From: Acorus gramineus
Lineage: Eukaryota; Streptophyta; Magnoliopsida; Acorales; Acoraceae
Direction: 5' to 3'
DNA: 64,000 nt
Assembly: GCA_030737835.1 (NCBI GenBank)
Contig: CM060856.1
Span: 7,773,245-7,837,244, forward strand
Shown here piece after piece: positions 22,957 to 35,766 of this stretch. The first letter of the stretch is position 1, and the number at the start of each line of letters is the position of its first letter. The translations under genes were made by a program, and so were the position numbers. The notes beneath the pieces are model-generated. The model was not told the origin of the DNA, searched no databases, and worked only from the letters and a program-made list of their open reading frames with translations.

Positions 22957-23256
22957 GGTTTTTATTTTTTTAGTTCTTGTAAACTATATGATTTAGTGAT
23001 CGATCCCTCACTTTTTCATATTGTGGTTTAAACTTCTAAATTTAAAGAGTATATTTCTTATTAATCCCTGGAAGGGACCCACCCTTAAATTATTTAGTTT
23101 TTTTATTTAGTTCCTAGAAGGGACTAAAAGGAGCATATCTTTTAAATCTGGGGACTTAAACCAAAATATGAAGAAGTGAGAGATCGATCACTAAATCATA
23201 TATGATCGATCACTAAATCATATAGTTTTTTTGGACTTAAAAATAAAAATAAAAAC
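22957..23256. mobile_element. Long-TIR fold-back element, copy 1
   Basis: The element is almost wholly a palindrome. The left half (GGTTTTTATTTTTTTAGTTC ... ACTATATGATTTAGTGATCG) is reverse-complementary to the right half. It has a near-perfect 9-bp flank, TTAAAAAAG / TTAAAAAAA. The right arm carries an internal tandem duplication of GATCGATCACTAAATCATAT. Related copies lie at 55075-55355 and 60970-61230. Confidence 0.75.
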
Positions 23257-23308
23257 TTAAAAAAATTGGGTGTCTATGTTGAGTCTGGATCTAGTCAAGA
23301 CTGACTTC

Positions 23309-23570
23309 GATCAGTCATGTTAGTATCGAACTGCATAGTCCATTAATCGAATTATATAACCTGTAAATTGAACTGCATCACCAATTATTAGATACATGTT
23401 CACTCTTTTATTGGATATTAATTATATTTATGAATTCATGTTTTATCCAATAACTGACTGGCTCCAATAAAAGAGTGGAATATATATCCAACAATTAGTT
23501 GTGCGGTTCGATTTATAGGTCGTGTTGTTCGATTAATGGGCTGTGCAATTCAATACTGACAGGACTGACT
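23309..23570. repeat. Separate long inverted repeat (fold-back)
   Basis: Arms of about 105 bp (23309-23415 and 23463-23570) are reverse-complementary with scattered mismatches (CACTCTTTTATTGGA facing TCCAATAAAAGAGTG at the centre). A loop of about 47 bp separates them. It is unrelated in sequence to the fold-back before it. A target duplication could not be fixed. Confidence 0.75.
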
Positions 23571-24314
23571 AAAAACATTAATAAATGTAGTTGTAAAAAA
23601 AGATACATGATATTTAAATGAGGGGTGTGCAAATCAAACAGATATAAATAGATCTTATCTATCACAATCTTAGCATGCTTATAGATTTGAGCGGTGCAAA
23701 TTAAATAGACACCCTCAAAATATCGGAGGTGCAAATCACAAAATACCCTCAAAATACTTTCATTTCTAGAAATGTTTAAAATAATGTATTTTTTTCTAAC
23801 AAAATATGTATATATTTTGGGATATGAGACTGCATGCAGCTAATGAATAATTTTTTTTGGTAAATGAAACGTGTGTTTAGTATCTTTTAGAATTTGGGTA
23901 TCCGTCCTATTTGAATTGTTTATCATACTCACCGTAATTTATAACATAAGTCTTAATTATTGTCAACACATTCATTCACTCCTATTACATAATTTAAAAA
24001 TCAGTCTTAATTATTTGAATGGAGGGAACGAACAAGGTCGGCAATACACCTAGGTATCTTTCTATGATCATTATTTAAAGGTCATCGCATCCTCGAGAAT
24101 CACAAAAGAATCTCATCTTGTTTATGACAATCGAAACACTATAATCCATGGAATCTTATTATTAACACCATAATCCATGCCATCCAATTCATTGAATCCC
24201 ACATTAATCTTTGTAATCTACGCCGCTAATTAACAATGCCCGCATTAGCTTAAATCACAACATACATACCTTGGAGGCTTGTTCCAAATTTCCATTAATT
24301 AGAGTGACATCAAA
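23571..24314. other. Promoter-side spacer of the dioxygenase gene
   Basis: A+T-rich, with no element recognised. No convincing TATA box is seen close to the ATG at 24315. Confidence 0.4.
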
Positions 24315-27190
24315 ATGGACTTAGAAGCACAACACGTAGAGTCACTCTCTTCAACACACAACAAACTCCAAGTGAAAGACTTCATATGGTCCGAGAACGA
24401 GTGGCCGACGGTGGCGCACGACGACTTTGACAGCGGCGAAGACATCCCCATCATTAGCTTATCGAACAGGTCTCGAAACGACGATGAATGTTACAAGAAA
24501 CTGTGCAAAGACATGGTGACGGCGTGCGAGAGGTGGGGGTTTGTGAGGGTGGTGGATCATGGGGTGGCGCCGGAGACGGTCGAGAACATGAAGAGGCGGT
24601 GTTTGGAGATGTTCGACCTCCCGATGGAGGTGAAGATGAAGGGGACTAGGTCGACGTGCATGCCGTTAGGTTACTCTGCTAGTAACCTTGATTATGGGCA
24701 TAACCTGCCTTGGGCCGAGATAATTCAGCTTCTTCAGTCCCCTCAACATGTTGTTGGTTTTGCCAAGAAGGTCTATGGTGACAAGTACCAACTTTTCAGG
24801 TGATTGATCACTGATGCATTTCGTCTATGTTGTTAATTTGAATTGGCATTTATTTAGAGGCCGATAGTGTCGTTGCTATATCTCAATAGATATCAGTCTG
24901 CAATGAATAATTGATTTTCTTGTTTAGTTTTTTTTTTCTTATTGGTAGAGTCATAATTACAATGACAATTATTAAAATCTAATAAAATAACATATAAAAT
25001 CCTAAATTCCTAATTCACCAATAAAAGGTGATTAATATGACTTTAAATAATGAGATTTGTCAATAAATGATAAAATCTCATAAAACTTTATTTTGATAAC
25101 AGATTTGAAATCAAATATTCTGCAATGATTTTTTTTCAATTTGTTTCACGATTCAATTTTTATAGTTGTTGTTTGTGTTAAAATACATGTGAGTCGTGAC
25201 AAAAATGATATGGTCTCTGAAATATTAAAATTATTGTTACAGCTCATGCTAACGAGGTAGGTTATTTAGCACAAATATCGGATTTCATTTGACAAAACAA
25301 AATATCTATTTGTAAGGGGTATAAATGCAACCCACTCACTAGACCAAACAAAACAAGTTTATTGCTTATTTGCTTCATATTATTAAACATACAAGTGAAA
25401 AACAATAAAAGTGCCTAAAGTACACCTAATAAATGATGTTAAAAAATTATATTTTTCCCTCATAATTATTTTTTGGATTTCTTTGAAGTGATGCAATCAC
25501 AGATTACATGAACGCCATGGATGGATTAGGAATGGTGATACTGGAGACGTTGGCTCATGGACTTGGACTCCCTCATGATTTCTTCACCAAAAACTTCAAT
25601 AAAGAGAAAGAGTCCACAATGATCCGAGTGAACAGGTACCCTCCGTGCCCCCTCCCGGAGAGGTGTCTAGGCCTCGGCAGCCACTCGGACCCTCACACGT
25701 TGACGATCCTCCTCCAAGACGACGTCGGCGGTCTCCAGGTCCAGAAGGGTGAGGGAGTCTGGGTCGGAGTTCGTCCAATCCCAAACTCCTTCATCATCAA
25801 CATAGGTGACACTTTCGAAGTAAGTTCTATATATACATACAAAACAAAGGGAGAAAAAGATCACATTTTTTTCTCATATAAGATATTGAAAGAAAACAAG
25901 AGAAATGAAAGGGAAATTATGTGTACTCTTTAATAACATAATTATAGAACTTTACAAAATAATAATAACAATTGATACTAGTAGGACTCTGATGGACAAA
26001 AATTCACATAATAAAATTAAGTAGACAAATAAGAATTTAAATGAAGAGATTTATCAAAAACAATAAGTTATCATGCATGATAAACTTTTGCAAAAATTAA
26101 ATTTTTGAAGGTTCAATTAAAGAAAGTTTTGAACCATCGGTGTGTTTGTGCATTATAGAATTAGTGATGGAAAGTGGGGGAAAATAAATTTTTTTCTTTT
26201 ATTCATTAAAAAAATCTAGTGTATTGTGCTACAAAGGAAGAGAAACAAAAAAATTTCATCACTTACCCTCATCTATTTTGTTATTAAAAATGTGGAAAAA
26301 AAAAATTTCCCTTCCATATAGATAAGAATTACAAAAAGTGATGGATAATGATTTTCTCACTTACTTTTTCCTTTCCATATAGATAAGAATTTAAAATAAA
26401 GCGATGGATAACAATTTTCTCACTTACTTCACATGCACAAACACCTTCCTTCACATACACAAGCACTATGAAAATTAATCAAAGAAATTTTTTTTTTAAC
26501 TTTCCATCATTTTCTTTTCAACCCAACTCCTTTCACTTTATTTCATTTTCCATTCAAATTTATACACACCCTTAATTAAGTGACATGCAACTCCCTATCC
26601 ATTGCGATGGCTAGCCGACCATTAAAAATTAGTACATAAGTCATTTTGAATATACCAAATAAAAAATCAAAGTTGTGTGAGGTTTAGCCATTCCGCAAAC
26701 CCTTTCAGTTTATTCTCTTCGTATTTTCCCGCTCCATACTATATAATGCACATGGTAATTTTTGAATGATTCCATAAATAAATAAATAAATAAAATCAAT
26801 TAATGTTAGAAAAATGTATAACCTTTAATATATAAACTAACAATCAATAATATATATGATACGAGTTTCATTATTTATCTAATTGAACTGACAATAATAT
26901 AATATATATTAATATGTGTGTTTGGGGGTTGATGATCAATGTAGGCATGGAGCAACGGGCGGTTGAAGAGCGTGGTCCACCGGGCGGTGGTGAACAGGGA
27001 GAAGAAGAGGCTATCGGTTGCGTACTTCATGAGCCCGGCGAGCGAGACGATCATCGACTGCCCTCTGGAGCTCGTCGGCAATGGTTATAGGAAGTACAAG
27101 CCCTTCACATGGTCAGATTTCCGGTCCCAACTGCTGTTGCAGAGGAGAGTTGTGGGAAAGACCGCACTCTTTCCGTATCTCCTACCTTGA
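24315..27190 (+). CDS. 2-oxoglutarate/Fe(II)-dependent dioxygenase (DOXC class, GA-oxidase-like)
   Basis: Three exons, 24315-24799, 25489-25819 and 26945-27190, give 353 residues with consistent phases. An N-terminal DIOX_N domain (about 43-150, with ACERWGFVRVVDHGV) precedes the Fe(II)/2OG domain (about 203-300). Substrate-strap-like NRYPPCP is at 210-216, iron ligands are H227 and D229 (LGSHSDP) and H284 (SVVHR), and the 2OG-binding R294-x-S296 is in RLSVAYF. All catalytic residues are present, so it should be active. Members oxidise gibberellins, flavonoids or other specialised metabolites in the cytosol; sequence alone does not give the substrate. The tail RKYKPFTWSDF..QLLLQRRVVGKTAL is reminiscent of GA-oxidase-like and uncharacterised DOXC proteins. 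Exons are clearly G+C-richer than the 689- and 1125-bp introns. Confidence 0.92.
26312..26430. repeat. 61-bp tandem duplication in dioxygenase intron 2
   Basis: TTCCATATAGATAAGAATT followed by GTGATGGATAATGATTTTCT recurs 61 bp later with few changes (starts 26312 and 26373). It lies within a region of repeated TTTCATCACTTAC-like words. Confidence 0.8.
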
Positions 27191-27271
27191 TCATTATATA
27201 TATGTGTGTGTGACATACAGTTTGTCTTGATCATGTACTTTTGAATCTCCACTATGGTTGCAAATTAAAAC

Positions 27272-27277
27272 AATAAA
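27272..27277 (+). promoter_or_regulatory. Polyadenylation signal candidate of the dioxygenase gene
   Basis: AATAAA lies 82 bp after the stop codon, a normal distance for a plant gene. Confidence 0.45.
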
Positions 27278-28156
27278 ATCATAGTATAAATATTAATTAT
27301 ATGTTTTGAAAGTCGAGGATACGAAAGAAACTTCAAGAAGAATTTGAAGAATGTGGAAGAAGAAGATTGCCGAGGCTATGATCGCCCGGAACTGTAGCCA
27401 AGAATTTATGTATCTTTCGTATGCTTTTCTGATTATATTTTCATCTTTATTGATATGTTTTTAATATTAATATAGTAAATAATAACATAATAATATTTCA
27501 TACATACATGTGTCTTTTCAGATACGACTTGGGTTGTTTTTAATAGTGTGCAAGGACTTCAATGCAATTTTTATAAATTTTTTTGAAAACACGTATTCAA
27601 AATTAACTTTTGAAATAAAGCTGTTTTTTAATATGATTTTAGACCTTGATTTTTATTGGGATGTTTTTTTTTTAATTCAGAAATCAATATTTAAAAACAG
27701 TTGATGTTTGGACAGAGAAAATTGCTTTTCAATTCAAAAAATCAATTCCGATAAAAAAACGTTGTTTTTTAGCTTTGAAACACGGATTTCAAGAGAAAAA
27801 TTAAAAAAAATCCAGTTTCCGATTCTGAATAAAGCTGTCATGTTTGACTGCACGATTTTAATTTTTCAGCTTTTTAAAAAGCAAAAGTTGTCACAAACGT
27901 GCAACCAAACGAGGAGGCCTTACTCTATTTGCTGCCCCCATTTAATGATTCCATAAATAAAAAAATAAAAATAATAATTAATGTTGGAAAGAGGTATACC
28001 AATTTATGGGTTTAATTATCCATATTATTAATAGGATATAGAGGATAGCGATGGTGCAAGCTTATATGATGTAAAAATAAACAATAAAAAGAAAGCTTAA
28101 AGATATCTGCGTCCCAGTAAACATAAATAATCTTATATAAGTTCCTGTAAAAGTTG

Positions 28157-28529
28157 AGACAGACACATGAGTCCCTTAAAACTCACAAAAATTAATTATC
28201 ATCTTTAGGTTAAAATTTTATTCAAATTTAACATAATATTTTATCATCATGTAATTGTGTAGACATTATAGTTTCTATAAATAATCATAAAAACGAATTT
28301 AGTCCATGCAAATATCAAATTATTTTTGTAAGACTTTTTATGTTTCTTTCATTTCCATTAAGATATGGATTGAAAATGATTAAAAATTTGAGGATAATTT
28401 AATCATTTCATGGTTATAGGTTAAAATTAAATATGATATATTGGGTTTGAATTAACTTTTGTTGAAACTAGGGATGTATATGAGTTTTTGTGAGTTATAA
28501 AGGACTTGTACATCTGTCCCATGTCTTTA
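28157..28529. mobile_element. Possible TIR element
   Basis: Left GAGACAGACACATGAGTCC..AAAACTCACAAAAA and right (reverse complement) GGGACAGATGTACAAGTCC..ATAACTCACAAAAA match over about 35 bp. No target duplication was resolved. Confidence 0.4.
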
Positions 28530-29450
28530 ATCTTAAAAAAAATACATATTATAAACAAGTACATTTTCTTTTTCTTTTGAAAAAAACAATGTAAACCGAA
28601 GATGAGACCACACAGAATGTAAAATCTGGATTGATGTATATAACACGGACCAACCAAAGTTACGTATGACATTCGTATTTGTTCAAAAAAGAAAAATCTG
28701 GTCGGTGCCTATGTCGGTACCGACGTGAATTTTGAATGAGATGTGTAGATATATATAGTTTAAAATTAGTTGCAACTCATATTTCTTCTAATAAAGGGTT
28801 TCAGACTTCCTTGCGTGCCACTTAATTTTTAGTCTATAGCGCCCCCAAAGACCAGGTCCCCACCTTAATTGCTTGACATAGATATCAGCCAAAGATTTGG
28901 GATTTTAAGCACAAAAAAATAAGGCACATCTGATAGGGATATAAGCTACAATAATTTCAGTAGGGATAAGAAATAAATTATTTGATTTTTTAAAAAATAA
29001 TATATATCATTATAATTTTAAAAAATAAAGTAATAACTATGAATTGATTTAGAGAATTTTGGTGATTACAATTAATATGATAAATAGTTTAAAAAAAGAA
29101 AATGGCCCAATTAAATTTATAAATCAAATTAGTAAAATGCAATCCTAATAAAATAATAAAAACAAAAAAAAATAGAAAAAATAGAAGTGATGTATGGATA
29201 ATTTTTTTAAAAATAGAAAGAAAAACAAAGCAAAAAAAAAAATGAAGAATGAATAAAATAAATAGAATACCGTATTATATTAGAGAGAGAGAGAGAATAA
29301 AGAGAGGAAGAAATAAATTTATAACAAGAGTTACATTTTATTAAAGTGAAAAATGAAGAATGAACATATCCAAATGTATACATATATATATATATATATA
29401 CTGGATTCTAGAATACAAGCATCCTTATCGTGGATTCAACCATACTCAAG

Positions 29451-29700
29451 ACTTGTTTGGTTCTAGAATGGGGCTTGAAATAAATGAGAATTAGTCATAA
29501 TAATCTGTATTTAGAATGTTAAAATAAATGAAAATCTAGATGTTTGTATAAAATGATACATGAATTTTAATCAAATCTTAAATAAATTTTATATTATTCA
29601 ACCCAAATAAATATGTTGATTTATCCACCGTCATTATTTTTTTTACATTTTATAAGCTATTATATAATTCAAAATAAAATCAAACATAAAATTTAAAACA
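29451..29700. repeat. Dispersed repeat, copy 2 (pairs with 1707-1990)
   Basis: It starts ACTTGTTTGGTTCTAGAAT and carries the same blocks in the same order as the copy at 1.7 kb. A decayed non-autonomous element is the likely explanation. Confidence 0.35.
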
Positions 29701-29741
29701 ACTTATTTATTTTATATCAAAAACATGGCAAAGGAAAATGA

Positions 29742-29936
29742 TCACACATCGTCCTCCCCTCCTCCCTCACCGACATGAATCATTGCCACCTTCGCCGCCG
29801 ACGAGTTCCCGCATGCATGCACGCAGCAGATCACGCATTCCGAGGCGGTGGTATCTATGTCAGTAGTACTGTTGTCCTCGAGATCCGTGCCCAACAGCCT
29901 GGCTGCCTCATCGATCGGGAAAACATGAGCAGTGAA
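29742..29936 (-). pseudogene. G+C-rich open frame, possible exon fragment
   Basis: On the minus strand 64 codons are open between stops, with no ATG near the start. The frame contains DEAARLLGTDLED, a Cys-containing ASECVICCVHACG and an acidic end before TGA. The composition matches exons rather than the surrounding spacer. I do not recognise the family. It could be a last-exon remnant, a captured fragment or chance. Confidence 0.25.
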
Positions 29937-29957
29937 TCAACCAGGCTAGATTCCTAA

Positions 29958-32900
29958 TTCCTAAATAAGCAGAGAAAAGCAGTGAATCAACCATAATAAC
30001 ATGATGTTATGTTATCCGAAAATTAATTAATTCTTAAATAAACAAACATTTACACACATTCGCAGGTTCTGATTAAAACAAATCTTAATTCTGATAATCG
30101 GTTAGGATACTGGTGTCCATCTAATCTAATATTAATTAGCCATATCTGGTTTTCTTTATTTAAAATAACCAAAGATTCTCACTATGCAAAATATTAATTT
30201 TAAGGGATTTGAATTAATTTGAAAATGATTACTAATGGGTTGAAAACATTGAGAGTGCTGGATTATGATAACTTTTTAAAAATATATTTTTTATTTACAT
30301 GTACGGGGATGAAGATTAGTTTTTATCTAATAAAATTAATGTAAACACATAAGAAGGGTTTTGATTGGGAATCTAGAGATGCAATCTAATTTTAAAAACA
30401 ATTTTTCCAATGAGAATAATTTTTAAAAAAATTTATTTATTCTGGATGAATTATTATTTATTCTAATATAACTATAGAGACGAATAAATCTACATATAAA
30501 ACATCAAAATAATGTAAAATTATTTGAGCACGTCTTAAACAGAAAATGTAGGCCTAAAATGAGGCAAGATTTGCACTGTACATAAAGGATCGGGTTAAGT
30601 CTCACAGGCGTTAATTTGATTGTCGAACGCTTTCGTAACTATACGATCTTATAATAGAAGATACACAAATTAATTGAATCATAAAAAGGAAAGTTTCATG
30701 ACTATACAGGGTCTAAATTTAGTTTTAAAATCTTATAAAGTATCTCAATTATAATAAAATTATAAGATCAGATGGTTATGAAAGGGTTGAACAATTAAAT
30801 TGTCCAATGCTCTTTAGACCTAAATCAATCCCTGTAAACAGATGATGAGACAAGGCACAATTTTGCTCAAAGTCCGGAGATCATTGACTTTGCTTTGTGT
30901 AGGCCCTTTGGGATGGTCAGACCAAGAAGGACAATTTTGTTCAAATAGCTAAAAACAACATATATAATTTGGTGGGTATGCTGGGTGCCGACAGTGCATT
31001 TTAATGAGAGTAGTACATGTTTAGGTAAGAATTAGTTGCAACTTATGCATCTTTATTAAAGTACCATTTGATTCAGATCATTGCTTTGGATAATTTTTTT
31101 TCTATTAGGAATGTTCATTTTACTCGGATTCTAAATTTCATTAGATTGTTTTATTAGTCAACAAATTTTTACTCAGATTGATTTTAGGTGTCTAATTCAG
31201 ACATGAAAATGATAGTGAATTAGATTGAAATATAAAAAACATTTTTACTAGCAGGATTGTATATAATCTTGCAAATCTAACCATTTACCAGTATCGCAAT
31301 GATAAAAGTGAATAATACCAAATTAATAAAATATTTACTTAATAATAATATGTATAATAAAATAAAACAACCACACATATAATTAAATTAATTGAACACA
31401 GAAAAACGACTAATCTTCATAAATAATTACTTTATTAACTTAGTGGCATAATAGTAATTAAAAATAAAATTCATGAGAATCTGTATAATGCAAACAAATT
31501 GGAGTTATTTTGATTCAATGTAATGTTCTCGTTTGATTTTGAATCTGGTGGACCCACTTTCATTCCAGTAATATCACGAACCAATTAAATGAATTGACAT
31601 TTTTCAGTTAAAGTTCATATTAAAATATCATTATTAAAGAATTAAATTACTTATCCACTAAAGTTCAAATCCCTCGTGAGTTGAGAATCACTTGTACTCA
31701 ACATGTTGAAATCTAGTTAGGGTTGATCAGTCTTCAATAAAAGATCAACTTTGTGATATAAATATAAAAAAATGAGATTATATTTTGTTGTAGTTTTCAA
31801 AATTATCCAACAGTTCCATTGTGATCAAATGAGGGGACACTAAACTCAACATATCTTGGAGTTTGGTGTGGTAGGTCAAGATTCCAGGCTTTTGCATTTG
31901 ATGGAGCAGTTTGAACAACAACAACAAGATCAGTTACTCAACAATCCAAAAAGAAAGGTTGAAGACGGTGAAGAAGATAACATCCATGATTCCATATGTA
32001 ATGCCTTTTTCTTGGTCTTGGTTTTAATTTTAATTTTCATTAATCCACATACTTCGAAAATAATGCATTGAATAAAGAAAAAATATCTAAAAAATTCTTC
32101 TAGAGATATAAAAAAATACCCAAAACAACTTCTTTTAAGAATTCTACCAAAAAAAGTCTCCTTTAACAATCTCGTAACCTAAAATGATGCAAATGATATT
32201 GTCTCTTATAATTCTTAATATCTCTCTCACCATATTTAAAACTTGTCACACTATCATCAAATTAAAAAATAATATCAATATATGAAATGATTTTTATTTG
32301 AGAGTGACTTTATACGTTTTTTTAATTTTCTATATGTGTTATAAACAATGTTAACATTGTCAAAATTGTCATTTTTAAATTTACAAGATTTTTTGTTTGA
32401 TTTTTCTTAACTTTTTAAAGTTTTTATTTTCATTTTTTTGTTATTTATATATCTCATGAATGGCTTGCATAAGGATTGTTTTTGTATATTATTAAATATA
32501 TGTAAGTGTTCCAAAAGATTTTATAAAGTTTAGAAATATCTAAAAAAATATTTTATAATGAAAATTTTAAATTTTTTAGATTTACCTCTTAATGGTATAT
32601 TTAGATATACAAAAAATAATTATAAACTTAATGGGCAAATAAAAAAATATTTTATTCTTTTTTAAATTTATTTAATTGGAGTGTTGAATAATTAAATATG
32701 TATGATGATATTTAAATAATAGATAACATGGGGGTAGTCAAATCGTTTTTTTTCTTTCTAAAAGTCGAAAGAATATTTTTTTTAGGTAAATTTTTAAAAA
32801 TGACAGATTTAAGTATTTTTAATACTTAGATGATTTGTTTGATATTTTTCCCTTGAATATATTTGTTCAAAGCAGCCTTTACAAGTTACAACCAACTAAT

Positions 32901-33399
32901 CCTGTTAATGTATTTTTGTTTGGTTTTTTTGTTTTTTATTTTAATTTTGGTCATGCGTGTGTGAATCATCAAGTCTTTTATGCCCACTTGAACAAATGAA
33001 CACAATGACAATATTTTATGTACTTTTACACAAGTTTTTATTTTTAATATCAAAGTTAATTTGGACTAATCAAAGTTAATTTTTAACAGTCCTCAAGGTA
33101 CATACCTCACTAATTTTTTTTATATTGAGTCTGTACAATATATTAAAATGATTATATTTTATTTATATAAAAACATATATCACATTAAAAAATGTGTATT
33201 ATTTTTAAAAAAATAAAAAATGTGTAAACTGTATTTAAGATTAGAAACGCGGAGGAGTCTACCATTTTTCCATGAAATATACTGTTATAAATTTATACAA
33301 CAATTTTGGATGAGGTCGTAGAGAAGATGAGAGGCCCCTTCACGCCCACTAACCTCACTTTTTTTTTTTTTTTGGTGCAAAAAGTCAACTTTGTTGTAT
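29958..33399. other. A+T-rich spacer
   Basis: No gene is supported. A short ATG frame at 31898-32071 (MEQFEQQQQDQLLNN...) has codon-like character for about 35 codons, then runs into A+T-rich sequence. Confidence 0.45.
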
Positions 33400-33840
33400 C
33401 AACTCTGTTGTATTCAGTCTATTTTGTAGCCTTCACTTATAGCCATCACATTACTAGATAACACGGTATATGAAATTGTCTAATGTTGTTAATATTTATC
33501 TTGAGATGTCTTGTATTCTAACATGGAGGTGTTTGTGAAGACATAGGATCATGATATTTTTGTAATTCGATTAATTGGACCCTATTTATATAGTCTTTTC
33601 TTATTAGGGTTAATTAAGAGACTTATATTTTTATGTGAGATGATCGATCTGGGGTTTTTCCTCAGAGAAAGGGATGGTGTTGTGGAGAGAGATTGAGAGT
33701 TTTGGACTCTGATTACATAATACGGTGAATCGTTTTCTGCTCTCCTTAGTGGACATAAACATATTTTCTGAGCCACATAAATCTGTGTGGTTTTTTTTGT
33801 GTTATTTTGTTTTCTTGATCATTCTACAGATGTTGAGATC
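33400..33840 (+). mobile_element. Copia-type LTR fragment
   Basis: A TATA-like TTATATAG near 33587 is followed about 160 bp later by GTGGACATAAACATATTTTCTGAGCCACATAAATC (about 33750-33784). That is the same R/U5 signature as the LTR at the left edge of the window. Borders and target duplications were not found; it is probably a degraded solo LTR. Confidence 0.5.
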
Positions 33841-34407
33841 TAATTTTACAGGTGTGGCTGCATCAACAATACTCCATTGTCTTTGTATATATCATTTATA
33901 AAAAACATAAAAAATGCAGTCACATCATTTTTTAACAAATTATACTTAATTGGTTAATTATATACTTAAAAAAAATGTGCGAGGGTTGCTAATGAGGTTG
34001 CAAACGGGTTTTTTTTTTTGCTATATGTACCTTGATTTGTATTAAAAAAAATTGAAGTACATCGTCCGAGTTGGTTAGAAAAAAACAAGGAAAATAAAAC
34101 CCACACGGATTGAGCCTTATTCATTATCACAAAGTTCATCATAAAGTTCATGTATGATGAATATTTGATTGGTGTATTTTCATAAATTGATGTAGGATAT
34201 GTACATAAGAATACAAAACAAGTAATCTATTTTTTAGCTTAATGTATTATGATAAATAATATGAGAAATTAATGTAATTTCTATGTTGAATATGAAAGTG
34301 GAAAGACAATCCAACCGGCATATATTCTCCATTTCATTAATTCAAATTAACAAAAGAAATCACATTTCATTAAATACACATTATTTATATTTTCATCATT
34401 TTTCACC

Positions 34408-35766
34408 TAGGGGGCTGTTTGGTTGAATCAGTCATCAGAGCTTATTCAGCTGAAAGCTGAAAATGAGTACTTTTAAGCGATCAGTGTGTTTGGTTGGGAG
34501 CCAAAAAAGAGCTGAAGTTTAGCCCTAAATCGTCCAATTCAACCCTTATTATTCAGTCCACGAGGCCTTACTTATTAAATCCTCCTTCCGCTGATGTTTA
34601 TGTCAAAAGACTACTATACCCTCTCGAAAACCACAAATTACACAAGTATATAAGCTAAAAATACTCCTCTCTCTCTCCTCAAACACACCAAAAACCCTAG
34701 CCGCTAAAACACCTCGGACAACTCTCTCTTCCTTTGGCTCGTCGGCCTGCATTGTTGCTCGTCGACCCCCCTTCGACCTCCTTCGACATCACCTCTTGCT
34801 GGTCGACCCACCCCCTTTGACCTCCTCTGACCTCGTCTTCGGCTCGATTTTTAGGGGTTCTGATTGTCATTCAGGAATCAGAGGAATTCCTTTGATTGAT
34901 TGGAAGTGCATTATACCAATTTTATATGAAGAAACAGAGGAGTAAGGGTTAAAATGGTGGACTGTTGTTGGATTCTTTGTAACAATGTGTCCTGTAGGCT
35001 TGCAAATCCCTCATGTCTGATATAATTTCTGAAAAATAGTATCATATCCAACAATCTGTAACTGACACATTTTTTGTGACTGTAATTGGACAAAAGATTA
35101 GGATGTTGTCCTAGGGTGTTACCAATTTATCAGTAATCAACAGAAATTGCGCACCTATATGATTACTTAATTAATTATAAATTGTGATGTATTGTTATGT
35201 GATTGTTCTTGGACTGTAATTGGATAGAAATTGGTATGTATTGTTATGTTAGAGCTTGATAAAATTTTGTTAAAATGTAGCTGGATGACAGGATGACCAA
35301 GCTTGTATATAAAATGATAGGATTTATTTGTGAAGAATGGTTCAGTAGAAATTCAATTGTGAATATGTTCACATCTCTCCTTTTAAAAAAAATATAAAGG
35401 ATTCTATCTCTTAAAAAAAAATGTATGGAACAATTCTTAATTTGGTTCAAATTGTAGTGATGTAGTACGTGTATTTTATTGATCCAACGTAAAAAAATTT
35501 TAATTAATGAAAAAAATAAGCAAATCTTTAAGTTTTTAATCAAACATCAAATGACATTCAACACTTATTAAATGGACCACAATACCCTTCTAATAAGTTC
35601 TACTGTTCAGTGGTGAACCAAATACACTTATCTGCATAAGCGCTTATAATTTTCACTGAACCAGACAGTTTTTTTTTTAACTGATTAAAACTTATCAAAA
35701 CTTATATAATTTATATTTATGAATCAGCACTTAAAATCAACATTACGCTGAACCAATCGGCCCCTA
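34408..35766. mobile_element. 1.36-kb TIR element with a gene-leader-like insert
   Basis: The ends are TAGGGGGCTGTTTGGTTGAA and (reverse complement of the right end) TAGGGGCCGATTGGTTCAGC. Subterminal regions hold several CTTATTCAGC/AAGCGCTTAT words. The flanks ATTTTTCACC and ATTTTCAACC agree at 8 of 10 positions, so the duplication is unclear. Inside, 34655-34860 is C+T-rich with AAAACCCTAGCCGC and repeated CTCGTCGACC/CCTCCTTCGACC words, like a plant 5' leader. It may be a captured gene piece or the leader of the ancestral transposase gene. Confidence 0.6.

Larger units (their letters stand above)
27300..29741. other. A+T-rich spacer
   Basis: No gene is supported. It contains an inverted repeat (28157-28191 against 28484-28529). 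A segment at 28703-28795 resembles 30980-31060. Confidence 0.45.

Noticed and set aside
30980-31060. Similarity of 28703-28795 to 30980-31060 as a segmental duplication
   Set aside because: Only short blocks (GGTGCCNA, TAGTTGCAACT) agree by eye; it may be chance or an old shared repeat.
31898-32071. Short frame starting MEQFEQQQQDQ as a possible first exon
   Set aside because: Only about 35 codons look coding, and no downstream exon or family could be identified.
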